Shown in pieces: positions 55,715 through 63,647 of a DNA stretch of 64,000 nucleotides (the first letter of the stretch is position 1; the number at the start of each line of letters is the position of its first letter). The stretch is from JAIQFL01 sp035295745 (GTDB lineage: Bacteria > Acidobacteriota > Terriglobia > Bryobacterales > Bryobacteraceae), in assembly GCA_035295745.1 (NCBI GenBank), contig DATGIL010000096.1:1-64000 (forward strand), written 5' to 3'. Position numbers and translations under genes: made by a program. Under the pieces are notes generated by a model, which was given only the letters and a program-made list of their open reading frames with translations, did no database searches and had not been told where the DNA came from.

Positions 55715-56494
55715 GTGCACGTAAAGATCGAGTTCAGGCTACGTAAGGCGATCCGGGATAAAACGCGGGAGTTCCCAGAATTTAGGGGGGATCTCAATCG
55801 ATTTCTTAAACGAGGTCTTTCGATAGCCGATGCGCTCAAAGCACTCGTGGGAGAAACGGGCGCGCGCTCAGGTAGATCGCGCGGGGCCGCAGCACAGATC
55901 CTCAGCCAATCCGGTCTAGCAGACGTCACCAAAATGCTGCTTCAACAGCTTCGTCGGACGAAGGAACGGACACAGGTTTCCGCGATCGTCTCGATCCTGG
56001 CACGCGTTCCAGAGAGGCGGGCTTTTTCGGCTCTTTTGAAGATCCTCAGCGCGGCGAATCCCGATGCCGCCCAAGCTGCTGCCTACTGCTTACGTAATCT
56101 CGACAGCCGAGCCATTCCAGCTTTGACCTCGGTCGTAGGTGATCCAAGCCGACCAGCGAGTGTCAGGGCCGAAGCGGCCGAGTCCCTAGGCTGTTTCGGA
56201 GATAGCCGAGCCATTCCGGCTTTGCTTTTCGCCCTCCAAGACAAGCATCCGGAGTTACGTTTCTGGGCCGTTTTCGCACTCGGCCAACTGGGCAGCACTG
56301 ATGATCGCATCCGGCGCGGTCTCGAATCCATGCTCACTGATCCAGAGGTAGCGCCTGGTTGGTGGTCCGTCGGCCGCGAGGCGAAGGCCATGTTGACTCC
56401 GGTCACGCTGTTACAAGGGGAAATCTGCGAGATTCTGAGTGATTCAAACGCATCTGACGAGGACCGTCGTTGGGCCGAATGCTACTGTACATAA
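55715..56494 (+). CDS. HEAT-repeat protein
   Basis: This 259-residue, probably cytoplasmic protein consists of HEAT/PBS-lyase-type helical repeats from about residue 75, for example ERRAFSALLKILSAANPDAA, DSRAIPALTSVVGDPSRPAS and DSRAIPALLFALQDKHPELR. Such repeats form protein-binding solenoids. The N-terminal 70 residues are basic and helical. The start is GTG 55715, in sequence that borders the IS66 debris, so the true N-terminus may have been altered by the insertion. No neighbouring partner is evident. Function unknown. Confidence 0.65.
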   Translation: MHVKIEFRLRKAIRDKTREFPEFRGDLNRFLKRGLSIADALKALVGETGARSGRSRGAAAQILSQSGLADVTKMLLQQLRRTKERTQVSAIVSILARVPERRAFSALLKILSAANPDAAQAAAYCLRNLDSRAIPALTSVVGDPSRPASVRAEAAESLGCFGDSRAIPALLFALQDKHPELRFWAVFALGQLGSTDDRIRRGLESMLTDPEVAPGWWSVGREAKAMLTPVTLLQGEICEILSDSNASDEDRRWAECYCT

Positions 56495-56747
56495 CCTGAT
56501 TGACCAATTCCACTCACCGAGTCATCCGCACCTTTGCCGAAAGCACACATCTCTCTGCGCTGGGCTCTTATCTGCCGCGCTGGTTGTCTATCAGGAGCTG
56601 ACCGCGAAATCCCCGTGTCCACGACTATTGGACACGCCGCTTCACCCTCACGTCATTTTGCGGTCCTGGCGGCGATACCAGCGGTGATTCGGGCATTACG
56701 AATCGACCCGTTGAGGTGCGGGCTCCGAATGCGATGCTGGCGGGGCC

Positions 56748-58139
56748 TCAAAGTCCCGTAGTGGACCAAAGCAGGCCGCCGCGACCTGGCCCGCGCCCGC
56801 GCCGCCCCGGACGATTCTGCGGATCCAGGCCCTTAAATGTCAGAGTGACATCCGCGGTGTGGTCCTTCTCATTGAGTTTGAAGTCGGACTTCGTCTCGCC
56901 CAGATTGTCGAACATGCCTTCTTCGCGAATCCGCTTCAGGAACAGCTCCGGGTAGTCGGGATTGAAGGGCTTGCCCTCTTTCACGTTCCAAATCCGGCGC
57001 ATCTCCGCTTCGCCGTCCAGATCGAGGCCGACGAGAATCAGCTTGGCCATCGTGTACTGCGTCCCCGCATCGATGCGGACGGTCAAATCGGCGACTTTCT
57101 TCTCGTCGTTGATGGTACGCGCCATGGTGACTTTCCCCTGCATGTAGCCCGCATGGCGGAGGGCTTTGCGAATCCGCTCCAGACCATCATTCACGCGATC
57201 GAAGTTGGCCACGTCGCCGGTTTTGAAATCGCCCGTCTTGAGCAGGAAGTCGGACTGCAGCGGACTGTTGCCTTCGAACGTCACCTTACCCAATTCGTAA
57301 CTCTCGCCTTCGTTTACGGTGACGAAGACCTTCACGCCCTTCACATCCTTATCCGGCTCGGTACGAATTTCCGGGAAGGAGACGCGTAAGCGCCCGCGCG
57401 CTTCGTAGGTTGGCCGGACTCCCGCATTCAAGATCTGGCGAAAGGAGTCCTCGGTGTAGGGCGCGCCGATAGCCACAGTGGACACGGCTTCGCGCAGCAC
57501 GTTCTGAGGCACCACCTTGTTGCCCTCAAAGGTCACCTGCGCGACCGAAGGCAGCGGCTTCGAGGGGCGGAAAACGATCTGATAGTCTCCCGGAATCCCG
57601 GGCGTGACACTGGCGGTGATCTTTTCGGGGACACCCTTGGCGGCAAGAAACTCCTCCACCCATTTGACGTAACGGTTGAGCACCGGCTGCGTGGCGGCCA
57701 GTTTCTCGGGCGAAAAGAGTGGATCCTTGGCAGTGAGATCGGCCTGTAAATCGAGCGTGGAAACGTGCAGATCTTCAAAGATGACCGGGTAGACCTGCTC
57801 CACTTCGGTAACCTGCAGGGTGGCCGCGTACCCCTGATGAGCCCCCGGAACGAACTTGTAACCGACGGTTTCAAAGACTCCACTGGACACCAAACGTTCG
57901 CGCGCCGCTTCGAACTCCGGCCGACCGGCAACCTGCCCGACCTTCAGCCCGGAGAGCGCCACCACTTGCTCGGTCTTATAGATCCGATTCCCTTCCACCG
58001 AGATGCTTTCGATGGGCCAGCGAGTGCCCGGCGCGGCCGAGGACCCGGACTTCTTCACCGGAGATTTCGGCTGGGCGGCCGGAGCCTGCGCGAATCCCGG
58101 CACGGATATCGCCAGCAGTGCGATCAGCAGCCTGTTCAT
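56748..58139 (-). CDS. POTRA-domain protein (BamA/TamA-like) without beta-barrel
   Basis: This is a 463-residue exported protein. The signal peptide is MNRLLIALLAISVPGFAQAP. Four or so POTRA-like modules follow: WPIESISVEGNRIYKTEQVV, VAQVTFEGNKVVPQNVLREA, LGKVTFEGNSPLQSDFLLKT and KLILVGLDLDGEAEMRRIWN. It then ends in an Arg/Gly-rich tail (NRPGRRGRGPGRGG) with no room for the 16-strand barrel of BamA. It would be a soluble periplasmic companion for outer-membrane assembly, or bind a separate barrel. The stop is clean, with no sign of a frameshift. It stands alone and is divergent from imuA. Confidence 0.8.
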   Translation of the reverse strand: MNRLLIALLAISVPGFAQAPAAQPKSPVKKSGSSAAPGTRWPIESISVEGNRIYKTEQVVALSGLKVGQVAGRPEFEAARERLVSSGVFETVGYKFVPGAHQGYAATLQVTEVEQVYPVIFEDLHVSTLDLQADLTAKDPLFSPEKLAATQPVLNRYVKWVEEFLAAKGVPEKITASVTPGIPGDYQIVFRPSKPLPSVAQVTFEGNKVVPQNVLREAVSTVAIGAPYTEDSFRQILNAGVRPTYEARGRLRVSFPEIRTEPDKDVKGVKVFVTVNEGESYELGKVTFEGNSPLQSDFLLKTGDFKTGDVANFDRVNDGLERIRKALRHAGYMQGKVTMARTINDEKKVADLTVRIDAGTQYTMAKLILVGLDLDGEAEMRRIWNVKEGKPFNPDYPELFLKRIREEGMFDNLGETKSDFKLNEKDHTADVTLTFKGLDPQNRPGRRGRGPGRGGLLWSTTGL

Positions 58140-58258
58140 AGCTTCTATGGTAAGACGTTGCGCGACTCTTACGGGGTTTCGAAGCCCTGTAGGTTATTGC
58201 AAGCGGGCCGCTTCCGCAGCTCACCTTTTTGACACCTGACACTCCGAATTGATGAGGA

Positions 58259-58288
58259 TTGACAGGCTCCCACTCCATGCTGTAAAAA
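58259..58288 (+). promoter_or_regulatory. Putative promoter of imuA-imuB
   Basis: TTGACA (58259-58264) and TAAAAA (58283-58288) are 18 nt apart, about 28 nt before the imuA start. I looked for a LexA-type palindrome near it and found none that I could defend. Confidence 0.45.
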
Positions 58289-58316
58289 TAGAGTGCGAGG
58301 CGAAGAAATAGCGAAA

Positions 58317-59012
58317 ATGACGGCTGCGGCGACGCTCCAACAACAGTTCAAATCCGTCCTCGGCGGCCACCTGGACTGGCAATCCCGCCCTCTCCCGGAA
58401 CAGGTCTGGACTGGCGTTTCTGAAATCGATTCAGCCACGGGCGGACTGCCACGTGGATGTCTGACGGAGATCATCGGACCAGCCTCTTCCGGCCGAACCA
58501 GCCTCTTGTTGGCGATCCTTGCCAAGGCCACTGCGCGCGAGGAGATCTGCGCCCTGGTGGATGCGGAGGATGCCTTCGACCCCACTTCTGCGGCGGCTGC
58601 CGGTGTCCGTCTGGATCGTCTGCTTTGGGTTCGCTCCTCGCATAATGCGGAGCACGCACTCAAGGCAGCCGACCTGCTCATCCAGGGAGGCGGCTTCGGG
58701 CTCATCGTCATGGACCTCGGCGACACATCCATCGGGACTGCCCGCCGCATCTCTCTCACCTCGTGGTTCCGTCTGCGCCGCGCCGTAGAGCACACCCCCA
58801 CCGTGCTATTGACGCTCTCCCGGCAATCCAACGCCAAGACCTGCGCATCGTTGACGCTAGAATGCCGTCGAGATCGCGCGTTGTGGCGCGGGGCTCTTCC
58901 CCAAACCCCAACTAACCCGCAACCCCTGCTTCTTGTTGGTATGGGCGTACGCGTGACCTCGCGCAATCGGAGCAAAGTATGTTCGCCAGCCTTCACGGCA
59001 GTGGCAATCTGA
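58317..59012 (+). CDS. imuA: ImuA, RecA-like accessory protein of mutagenic repair
   Basis: This is a 231-residue RecA-fold protein, the first gene of the imuA-imuB mutasome pair that supports error-prone translesion synthesis after DNA damage. The segments WTGVSEIDSATGGLPRGCLT and EIIGPASSGRTSLLLAILAK (P-loop-like, with GRTS for GKTT) are diagnostic. EEICALVDAEDAFDPTSAAA and GFGLIVMDLGDTSIGTARRI follow. ATG 58317 gives MTAAATLQQQFKSVL; a GTG at 58293 is also possible. The C-terminal 45 residues (from about PQTPTNPQPLL) look non-conserved. Its last 34 nt overlap imuB. Confidence 0.8.
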   Translation: MTAAATLQQQFKSVLGGHLDWQSRPLPEQVWTGVSEIDSATGGLPRGCLTEIIGPASSGRTSLLLAILAKATAREEICALVDAEDAFDPTSAAAAGVRLDRLLWVRSSHNAEHALKAADLLIQGGGFGLIVMDLGDTSIGTARRISLTSWFRLRRAVEHTPTVLLTLSRQSNAKTCASLTLECRRDRALWRGALPQTPTNPQPLLLVGMGVRVTSRNRSKVCSPAFTAVAI

Positions 59013-60223
59013 CCGCCCTGGCATTCGAATTTTCGCCCACGGTGGAACAGACCGCGCCCGATACCGTGACGCTGGACGTTTCAGGCCTGGACCGTCTTTT
59101 CGGTCTCCCCCAAGACGTGGCCGCAGCCATTGCGCGCCGCGCCGTGGAAGTCGAGGTGAAGGCCGCCATCGCATTAGCCGCCAATCCCGATGCCGCGATC
59201 TGTGCCGCACGCGGCTTCAAAGGAGTACAGATCGTTCCGTATGGCGACGAGGCCAAATTCCTCGGCAGCTTGCCGCTGTCCTTGCTCTCACCTTCACCGG
59301 AACTACAGGAGACTCTGGAGCGGTGGGGGATTCGATTTTTTCAGGACCTGGCCGCGCTCCCTCCCCTGGGCATCGCCGAGCGTCTCGGACCCGAAGGGCT
59401 GCGCCTGCGCGAACTGGCTCGCGGCGAAGCGGAGCGCAAGCTCCTTGCCATCGAAGATCCGCTGCGATTTGAAGACGAAATCGAACTGGACTATCCCGTA
59501 GAGCTTCTGGAGCCTCTCGCGTTCCTGCTCGCGCGGCTGATGAACGGGCTCGCCACACGTCTCGCCACACGAGCGCTGGCCACCGATGAGTTGCGGCTGC
59601 GGCTTGGCCTGGAGAATCGCACCACGCACGAGCTCACGATGCGGTTGCCTGTCCCGTCGCTCGATACCAAAGCGTTTCTGAAGCTCCTGCAGCTTGACCT
59701 GTCGGCGAATCCTCCCTGCGCTCCGGTGGTGCACGTCTGGATGGGCGTGAATCCCGTGAAGCCGCAAGCTGCGCAGAGCGGACTGTTCGTTCCGGTGACG
59801 CCGGAGCCGGTGAAACTGGAGCTGACACTCGCGAGGATTCAAGCCATCGTCGGAGCGTCACGTGTCGGCAGCCCCGAATTGATCGACACGCATCGTCCCG
59901 GCGCATTCCGTATGGTGCACATGGGAACAGGCGGTGCTTCCGCCAAAGGCAATGCCGATCTCCGAATCCGCATGGCCCTCCGCATTTTTCGTCCTCCGCG
60001 TCCGGCTCGTGTGGCGTTGAACTCCGGACAGCCGGGATACATTTCCGCGGACGGCATTCGCGGCAAGATCATCAATCTCGCCGGTCCCTGGCGAACTTCA
60101 GGGGAATGGTGGACTATCGATCCCTGGTCGAGCGACGAGTGGGACATCGCCCTGTCGGACGGCGCTCTCTATCGTCTCTGCTGCAATCCACGGGGATGGT
60201 TTGTCGAGGGGAGCTATGATTGA
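58979..60223 (+). CDS. imuB: ImuB, Y-family polymerase-like protein
   Basis: This is a 414-residue Y-family polymerase homologue that acts as an adaptor rather than an active polymerase. VEQTAPDTVTLDVSGLDRLF is the palm-type strand where active enzymes have the catalytic acidic pair, here reduced to D-V-S. RWGIRFFQDLAALPPLGIAE is the helix-hairpin-helix, and PVELLEPLAFLLARLMNGLA begins the little finger. The C-terminus (RTSGEWWTIDPWSSDEWDIA) is the ImuB-type end. The start is ATG 58979 with GGAG about 7 nt upstream, overlapping imuA by 34 nt. The usual third partner, dnaE2, is not downstream; a TIR module is. Confidence 0.82.
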   Translation: MFASLHGSGNLTALAFEFSPTVEQTAPDTVTLDVSGLDRLFGLPQDVAAAIARRAVEVEVKAAIALAANPDAAICAARGFKGVQIVPYGDEAKFLGSLPLSLLSPSPELQETLERWGIRFFQDLAALPPLGIAERLGPEGLRLRELARGEAERKLLAIEDPLRFEDEIELDYPVELLEPLAFLLARLMNGLATRLATRALATDELRLRLGLENRTTHELTMRLPVPSLDTKAFLKLLQLDLSANPPCAPVVHVWMGVNPVKPQAAQSGLFVPVTPEPVKLELTLARIQAIVGASRVGSPELIDTHRPGAFRMVHMGTGGASAKGNADLRIRMALRIFRPPRPARVALNSGQPGYISADGIRGKIINLAGPWRTSGEWWTIDPWSSDEWDIALSDGALYRLCCNPRGWFVEGSYD

Positions 60224-60253
60224 GGCAATTGATGTGTAATGATTTAGATCAGG

Positions 60254-60832
60254 ATTGCGCATATCGGCTACGAATACGACATTTTCTTCAGTTACAAGCG
60301 GCACAACGCGACGGCGGATTGGACTCGAAGAGTTCACGAATTGTTTCGGTTTTGGATCATGCAGGAAGATCCAGATGTTCGGATTTTCTTTGACAGAGAC
60401 AGTATCGAAGTTGGCAACCGTTGGCCAGATGAGCTGAAAAATGCTCTTCGAACCTCAAAATGTATGGTCTGTGTGTGGTCCAAGCCTTACTTTCAATCGA
60501 CTTGGTGTGTTTCCGAGTGGCAGAGTTTTCTTGCGCGCGAGAAGCAGCTCGCACTGGGCTCCCACTGCCTGATTGCACCTCTACGATTCCACGATGGCGA
60601 TGATTTCCCCGACGAAGCGCGCGTGGTGCAGTGGGAGGATGTCGAGCCGTTTGCGAACACATTGCCTGCCTTCTGGGACAGCCAACGTGCTATTGGATTA
60701 GAAGATGTGTTGAAGAGGTTTGCAAAACGAGTGGCCAGGATCATTCAAGAGGCACCACCCTTTCAAGAAAATTGGCCATTAGTGGAGGTTCCTGATCTGG
60801 GGCCTCCAAGGATTCGATTGGCTCGATTATGA
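60254..60832 (+). CDS. TIR-domain protein, probable NADase effector (start unclear)
   Basis: This is a TIR-domain protein of about 192 residues. Strand A is GYEYDIFFSYKRHNATADW, then VRIFFDRDSIEVGNRWPDEL (BB loop region), then CMVCVWSKPYFQSTWCVSEW. The Glu of W-C-V-S-E (about residue 88 from 60254) is the catalytic position of NAD-cleaving TIR domains. The frame is closed by TAG at 60245-60247 and has no ATG, GTG or TTG before strand A, so I place the start at the ATT 60254. A TTG at 60341 would delete strand A and is unlikely. ATGA overlap with the ATPase gene shows co-translation. It lies 30 nt after imuB. Confidence 0.75.
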   Translation: MAHIGYEYDIFFSYKRHNATADWTRRVHELFRFWIMQEDPDVRIFFDRDSIEVGNRWPDELKNALRTSKCMVCVWSKPYFQSTWCVSEWQSFLAREKQLALGSHCLIAPLRFHDGDDFPDEARVVQWEDVEPFANTLPAFWDSQRAIGLEDVLKRFAKRVARIIQEAPPFQENWPLVEVPDLGPPRIRLARL

Positions 60833-62520
60833 TTCCCCGAATGAACGGCAAACGCGGCGGGATTGTCTACACCTTCTACTCATTCAAGGGTGGTGTAGGC
60901 CGGACTATGGCGCTCGCAAACGTCGCGGCTCTGCTCGCGAGGTGGGGATACTCCGTGCTTGCGGTGGATTGGGATCTCGAAGCACCGGGGTTGGAGCGGT
61001 TTTTCGTCCGACTCAAAACAGACATCGAAGGGGTTCGTGCTAAGACACCTGGCATCGTTGACCTTGTGCATGCCCACAAGAACCAGGAGAGCTTGAATTG
61101 GCGGGATTGCCTGATTCGCGCAGACGAAATGCCATTAGCTTTGCTCAGCGCCGGCCGTAGCGACCCGGATTATTCTTCGCGGCTGCAATCCCTCAACTTC
61201 CCCGAGCTTTTTGAAAAGAACGATCTAGGTACTTACACCGAGCAACTCCGCAACGAATGGATTGCGGAGTACGACTTCGTGCTGGTAGACAGCCGGACAG
61301 GGGTGACCGACATCGGCGGTATCTGCACGGTGCATCTAGCGGATGTCCTTGTCGTTCTGTTTACGACGACGGAATCGAGCATGGAGGGTGCTATCGACAT
61401 TGTGGAACGGGCCAGAAAGGCTCAGCAACGCTTGCCCCTGGATCGCGGAAGGCTTCTGGCCGTTCCAGTGCCAGCAAGAGATGAAAGCAGGACCGAATAC
61501 GAGCGCGCTACGGATTGGAAAAAGACGTTTGCCGAGCGGTTCAATGAGTTTTATTTAGATTGGCTGCCCAGCGGGAAGACTGCACATGATGCGATCGAGT
61601 TGTTGCGAATCCCGTACGTCCCATATTGGAGCTTTGGAGAGCGGTTGCCCGCGATTGAAGAAGGGACAACCGATCCTGCAAGTCTTGGACACGCGTTTGA
61701 GATTCTTGCGCGAATACTGGAGAAACGGCTCGACTGGAAAGCGGCTCTCCCGAATCTGACGCTCGGCCCGACTCCGGTACCACGCCGTCGGGAACTCGAT
61801 ATCGAGTGGCTTGAACGTCATAGACGTGCAGCACTGGACGGTTTGGCATCCGCCGGAATGAACGGATTCATGGAGATCTGCCATTTCTGCCCAAGCGCCG
61901 ACATCTCGAAGGCACAGCGCGAATTGTTATCAGCGGCTACCCAAGCTGAGATCAAAACAGGCGGAATAGGCATAGGTATTGTGCCGGGTAGTGAAGGGCT
62001 GCGGCCTGCACCGACAAAGGACGGCATAGTTGCACATTTTACCGAGGATACGTCCTTCATGATGCCGGTTGGTCGAATCTTCAGTCATTGGGCATTGAAC
62101 AAGAACGGCGATTTCTTTTGTGTAATCTCACTCGCTGAAGACCATACTGAGAAAAACCGTGCCCAAAAACTGATCGGTCTCGAGCCTCGAATCCAAAACG
62201 CGGCGGAGACTCTGCTCCATTGCGCCAGTCTCTACAAGCTTCTCGGAATCGAACCCAATACTCACGTCGAACTCACTGTAGAATACGGAGGGCTGAAGGG
62301 CCGCACTCTGGCGTGGTCCCTTCATCAGAGCAGAAATCTCTACGAAGACAACGTCGCAACGCCGGTTATCACTTTTAAGATAGGTGCCGTCGAAACTGAA
62401 CTCGTTGATCTGGTCAAGAGGCTTTGCGAGCCCCTGTTCGTTCTCTTTGATTTTGCTACCTTTCCCGATGACGTATACCGTCAAATCGTTAACGACTTCG
62501 TCAACGGGAAAGTCGCATAA
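60829..62520 (+). CDS. KGGVGR-variant ParA/MinD-like ATPase with extra C-terminal domain
   Basis: This is a 563-residue cytoplasmic ATPase. The deviant Walker A is FYSFKGGVGRTMALANVA (residues 16-33), with GRT replacing GKT, the KGGVGR variant. LAVDWDLEAPGLERFF and YDFVLVDSRTGVTDIGG (Walker B and switch) complete the ParA/MinD core to about residue 310. Residues about 325-563 form a second domain I do not recognise (MEICHFCPSADISKAQREL, LLGIEPNTHVELTVEYGG). Variant ATPases of this kind occur next to TIR genes in other bacteria, where a conflict or defence role is suspected. Its start overlaps the TIR stop by 4 nt, so they form one unit. It ends 2 nt from the convergent dehydrogenase gene. Confidence 0.8.
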   Translation: MIPRMNGKRGGIVYTFYSFKGGVGRTMALANVAALLARWGYSVLAVDWDLEAPGLERFFVRLKTDIEGVRAKTPGIVDLVHAHKNQESLNWRDCLIRADEMPLALLSAGRSDPDYSSRLQSLNFPELFEKNDLGTYTEQLRNEWIAEYDFVLVDSRTGVTDIGGICTVHLADVLVVLFTTTESSMEGAIDIVERARKAQQRLPLDRGRLLAVPVPARDESRTEYERATDWKKTFAERFNEFYLDWLPSGKTAHDAIELLRIPYVPYWSFGERLPAIEEGTTDPASLGHAFEILARILEKRLDWKAALPNLTLGPTPVPRRRELDIEWLERHRRAALDGLASAGMNGFMEICHFCPSADISKAQRELLSAATQAEIKTGGIGIGIVPGSEGLRPAPTKDGIVAHFTEDTSFMMPVGRIFSHWALNKNGDFFCVISLAEDHTEKNRAQKLIGLEPRIQNAAETLLHCASLYKLLGIEPNTHVELTVEYGGLKGRTLAWSLHQSRNLYEDNVATPVITFKIGAVETELVDLVKRLCEPLFVLFDFATFPDDVYRQIVNDFVNGKVA

Positions 62521-62522
62521 CC

Positions 62523-63554
62523 TTACGGGCGCAAGATCACTTTCATCAATCCTGCTTCTTTCCGATACAGCCGATCGAACCACGACCGGCCCTCGCCCAA
62601 CGGCGCGACGGCGCTGATCAGCGGATCCACCTGAATCGCCCCTCTTGCCATCAAATCGATCGATGCCGGGTACTCGCCGCAGGACGCGCAGGAGCCTTGC
62701 ACCCGAATCTGCCGCGACACCACAATCTGCAGCGGCAACTCCACCTTCGGACTCACATTCCCCACCAGCGTCACCGCGCCGCCCTTGCGCACGCAGTGAA
62801 TCGCCGTTTTCACCGGGTCGTTTGCGCCCACGCATTCAATCGCGACGTCTGCTCCGTGGCCTCCGGTCAGTTCGCGGACCACGATCTCCGCCTGCTCCGT
62901 CTTCGAGTTCACCGTCTCGGTCGCTCCGAGCTTGCGCGCCATTGCGAGACGTGATTCCTCCACATCAATTGCGATAACCCGCGTGCATCCCGCGGCGCGC
63001 AGTGCCTGCGCTGTCAGCAATCCGATCATGCCGCTGCCCACCACTACGGCGCTCGCGCCCATCCGCAGCGGAGTCAGATTCACCGCGTGGACTGCCACCG
63101 ACACCGCCTCAATGAGCGCCGCCTGCTCGTACGACAGACTCTCCGGCAGCCGGTACATGATCCGGCGCGGCACGGAAACGTACTCCGCAAAAGCGCCATG
63201 ACGCCGGTACTCTCCTGGCGATACGCCCAAAACCTGGCGGTTTTCGCACAGATTGATATCGCCCGAAGCACAGAAGAAACATTCTCCGCAGTAAATCGTC
63301 GAATCGAATGTGACCCGGTCCCCAACTTTCAAATCGTGGACATGGGCGCCCGTCTGCGCCACTTCGCCCGCAGCCTCGTGGCCCATCACCAGCGGCGGAA
63401 TTCGCCTCCCGGTGGCGCCATCCAATCCGTGCACATCGCTGCCACAGATACCGCAAGCGCGGACGCGCACCAGCACATCGTCGGGGCCGATCTCGGGGAC
63501 AGGCATCTGGACCATCTCGAGGTCCATGTATTCCTTCAATAAGAGTGCATCCAT
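62523..63554 (-). CDS. Zinc-dependent medium-chain alcohol dehydrogenase
   Basis: This is a 343-residue cytoplasmic MDR-family oxidoreductase of the sorbitol/threonine dehydrogenase type. VRACGICGSDVHGLDGATGR carries the catalytic zinc Cys, and PPLVMGHEAAGEVAQTGAHV the His-Glu. STIYCGECFFCASGDINLCE holds the structural zinc four-Cys set, and ASAVVVGSGMIGLLTAQALR is the NAD(P)-binding Rossmann motif. It should oxidise a polyol, sugar or amino alcohol with NAD(P). ATG 63554 begins at the family N-terminus; the frame is open to 63785 but that extension is unlike the family. It is divergent from the membrane protein at 63648. Confidence 0.9.
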   Translation of the reverse strand: MDALLLKEYMDLEMVQMPVPEIGPDDVLVRVRACGICGSDVHGLDGATGRRIPPLVMGHEAAGEVAQTGAHVHDLKVGDRVTFDSTIYCGECFFCASGDINLCENRQVLGVSPGEYRRHGAFAEYVSVPRRIMYRLPESLSYEQAALIEAVSVAVHAVNLTPLRMGASAVVVGSGMIGLLTAQALRAAGCTRVIAIDVEESRLAMARKLGATETVNSKTEQAEIVVRELTGGHGADVAIECVGANDPVKTAIHCVRKGGAVTLVGNVSPKVELPLQIVVSRQIRVQGSCASCGEYPASIDLMARGAIQVDPLISAVAPLGEGRSWFDRLYRKEAGLMKVILRP

Positions 63555-63647
63555 CTCACGCCTATCGTACGCCACCCGGCAGCATGGATGCCAATCCGCA
63601 AACTTCTGGAACCGAGACGCACCAGTCGGTGTCCCATAGACAAACAC

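Noticed and set aside
58140..58316. LexA-type operator in front of imuA
   Set aside because: Only a TTGACA promoter-like pair is visible. No convincing palindrome with LexA-like spacing was found, so SOS control is not claimed.
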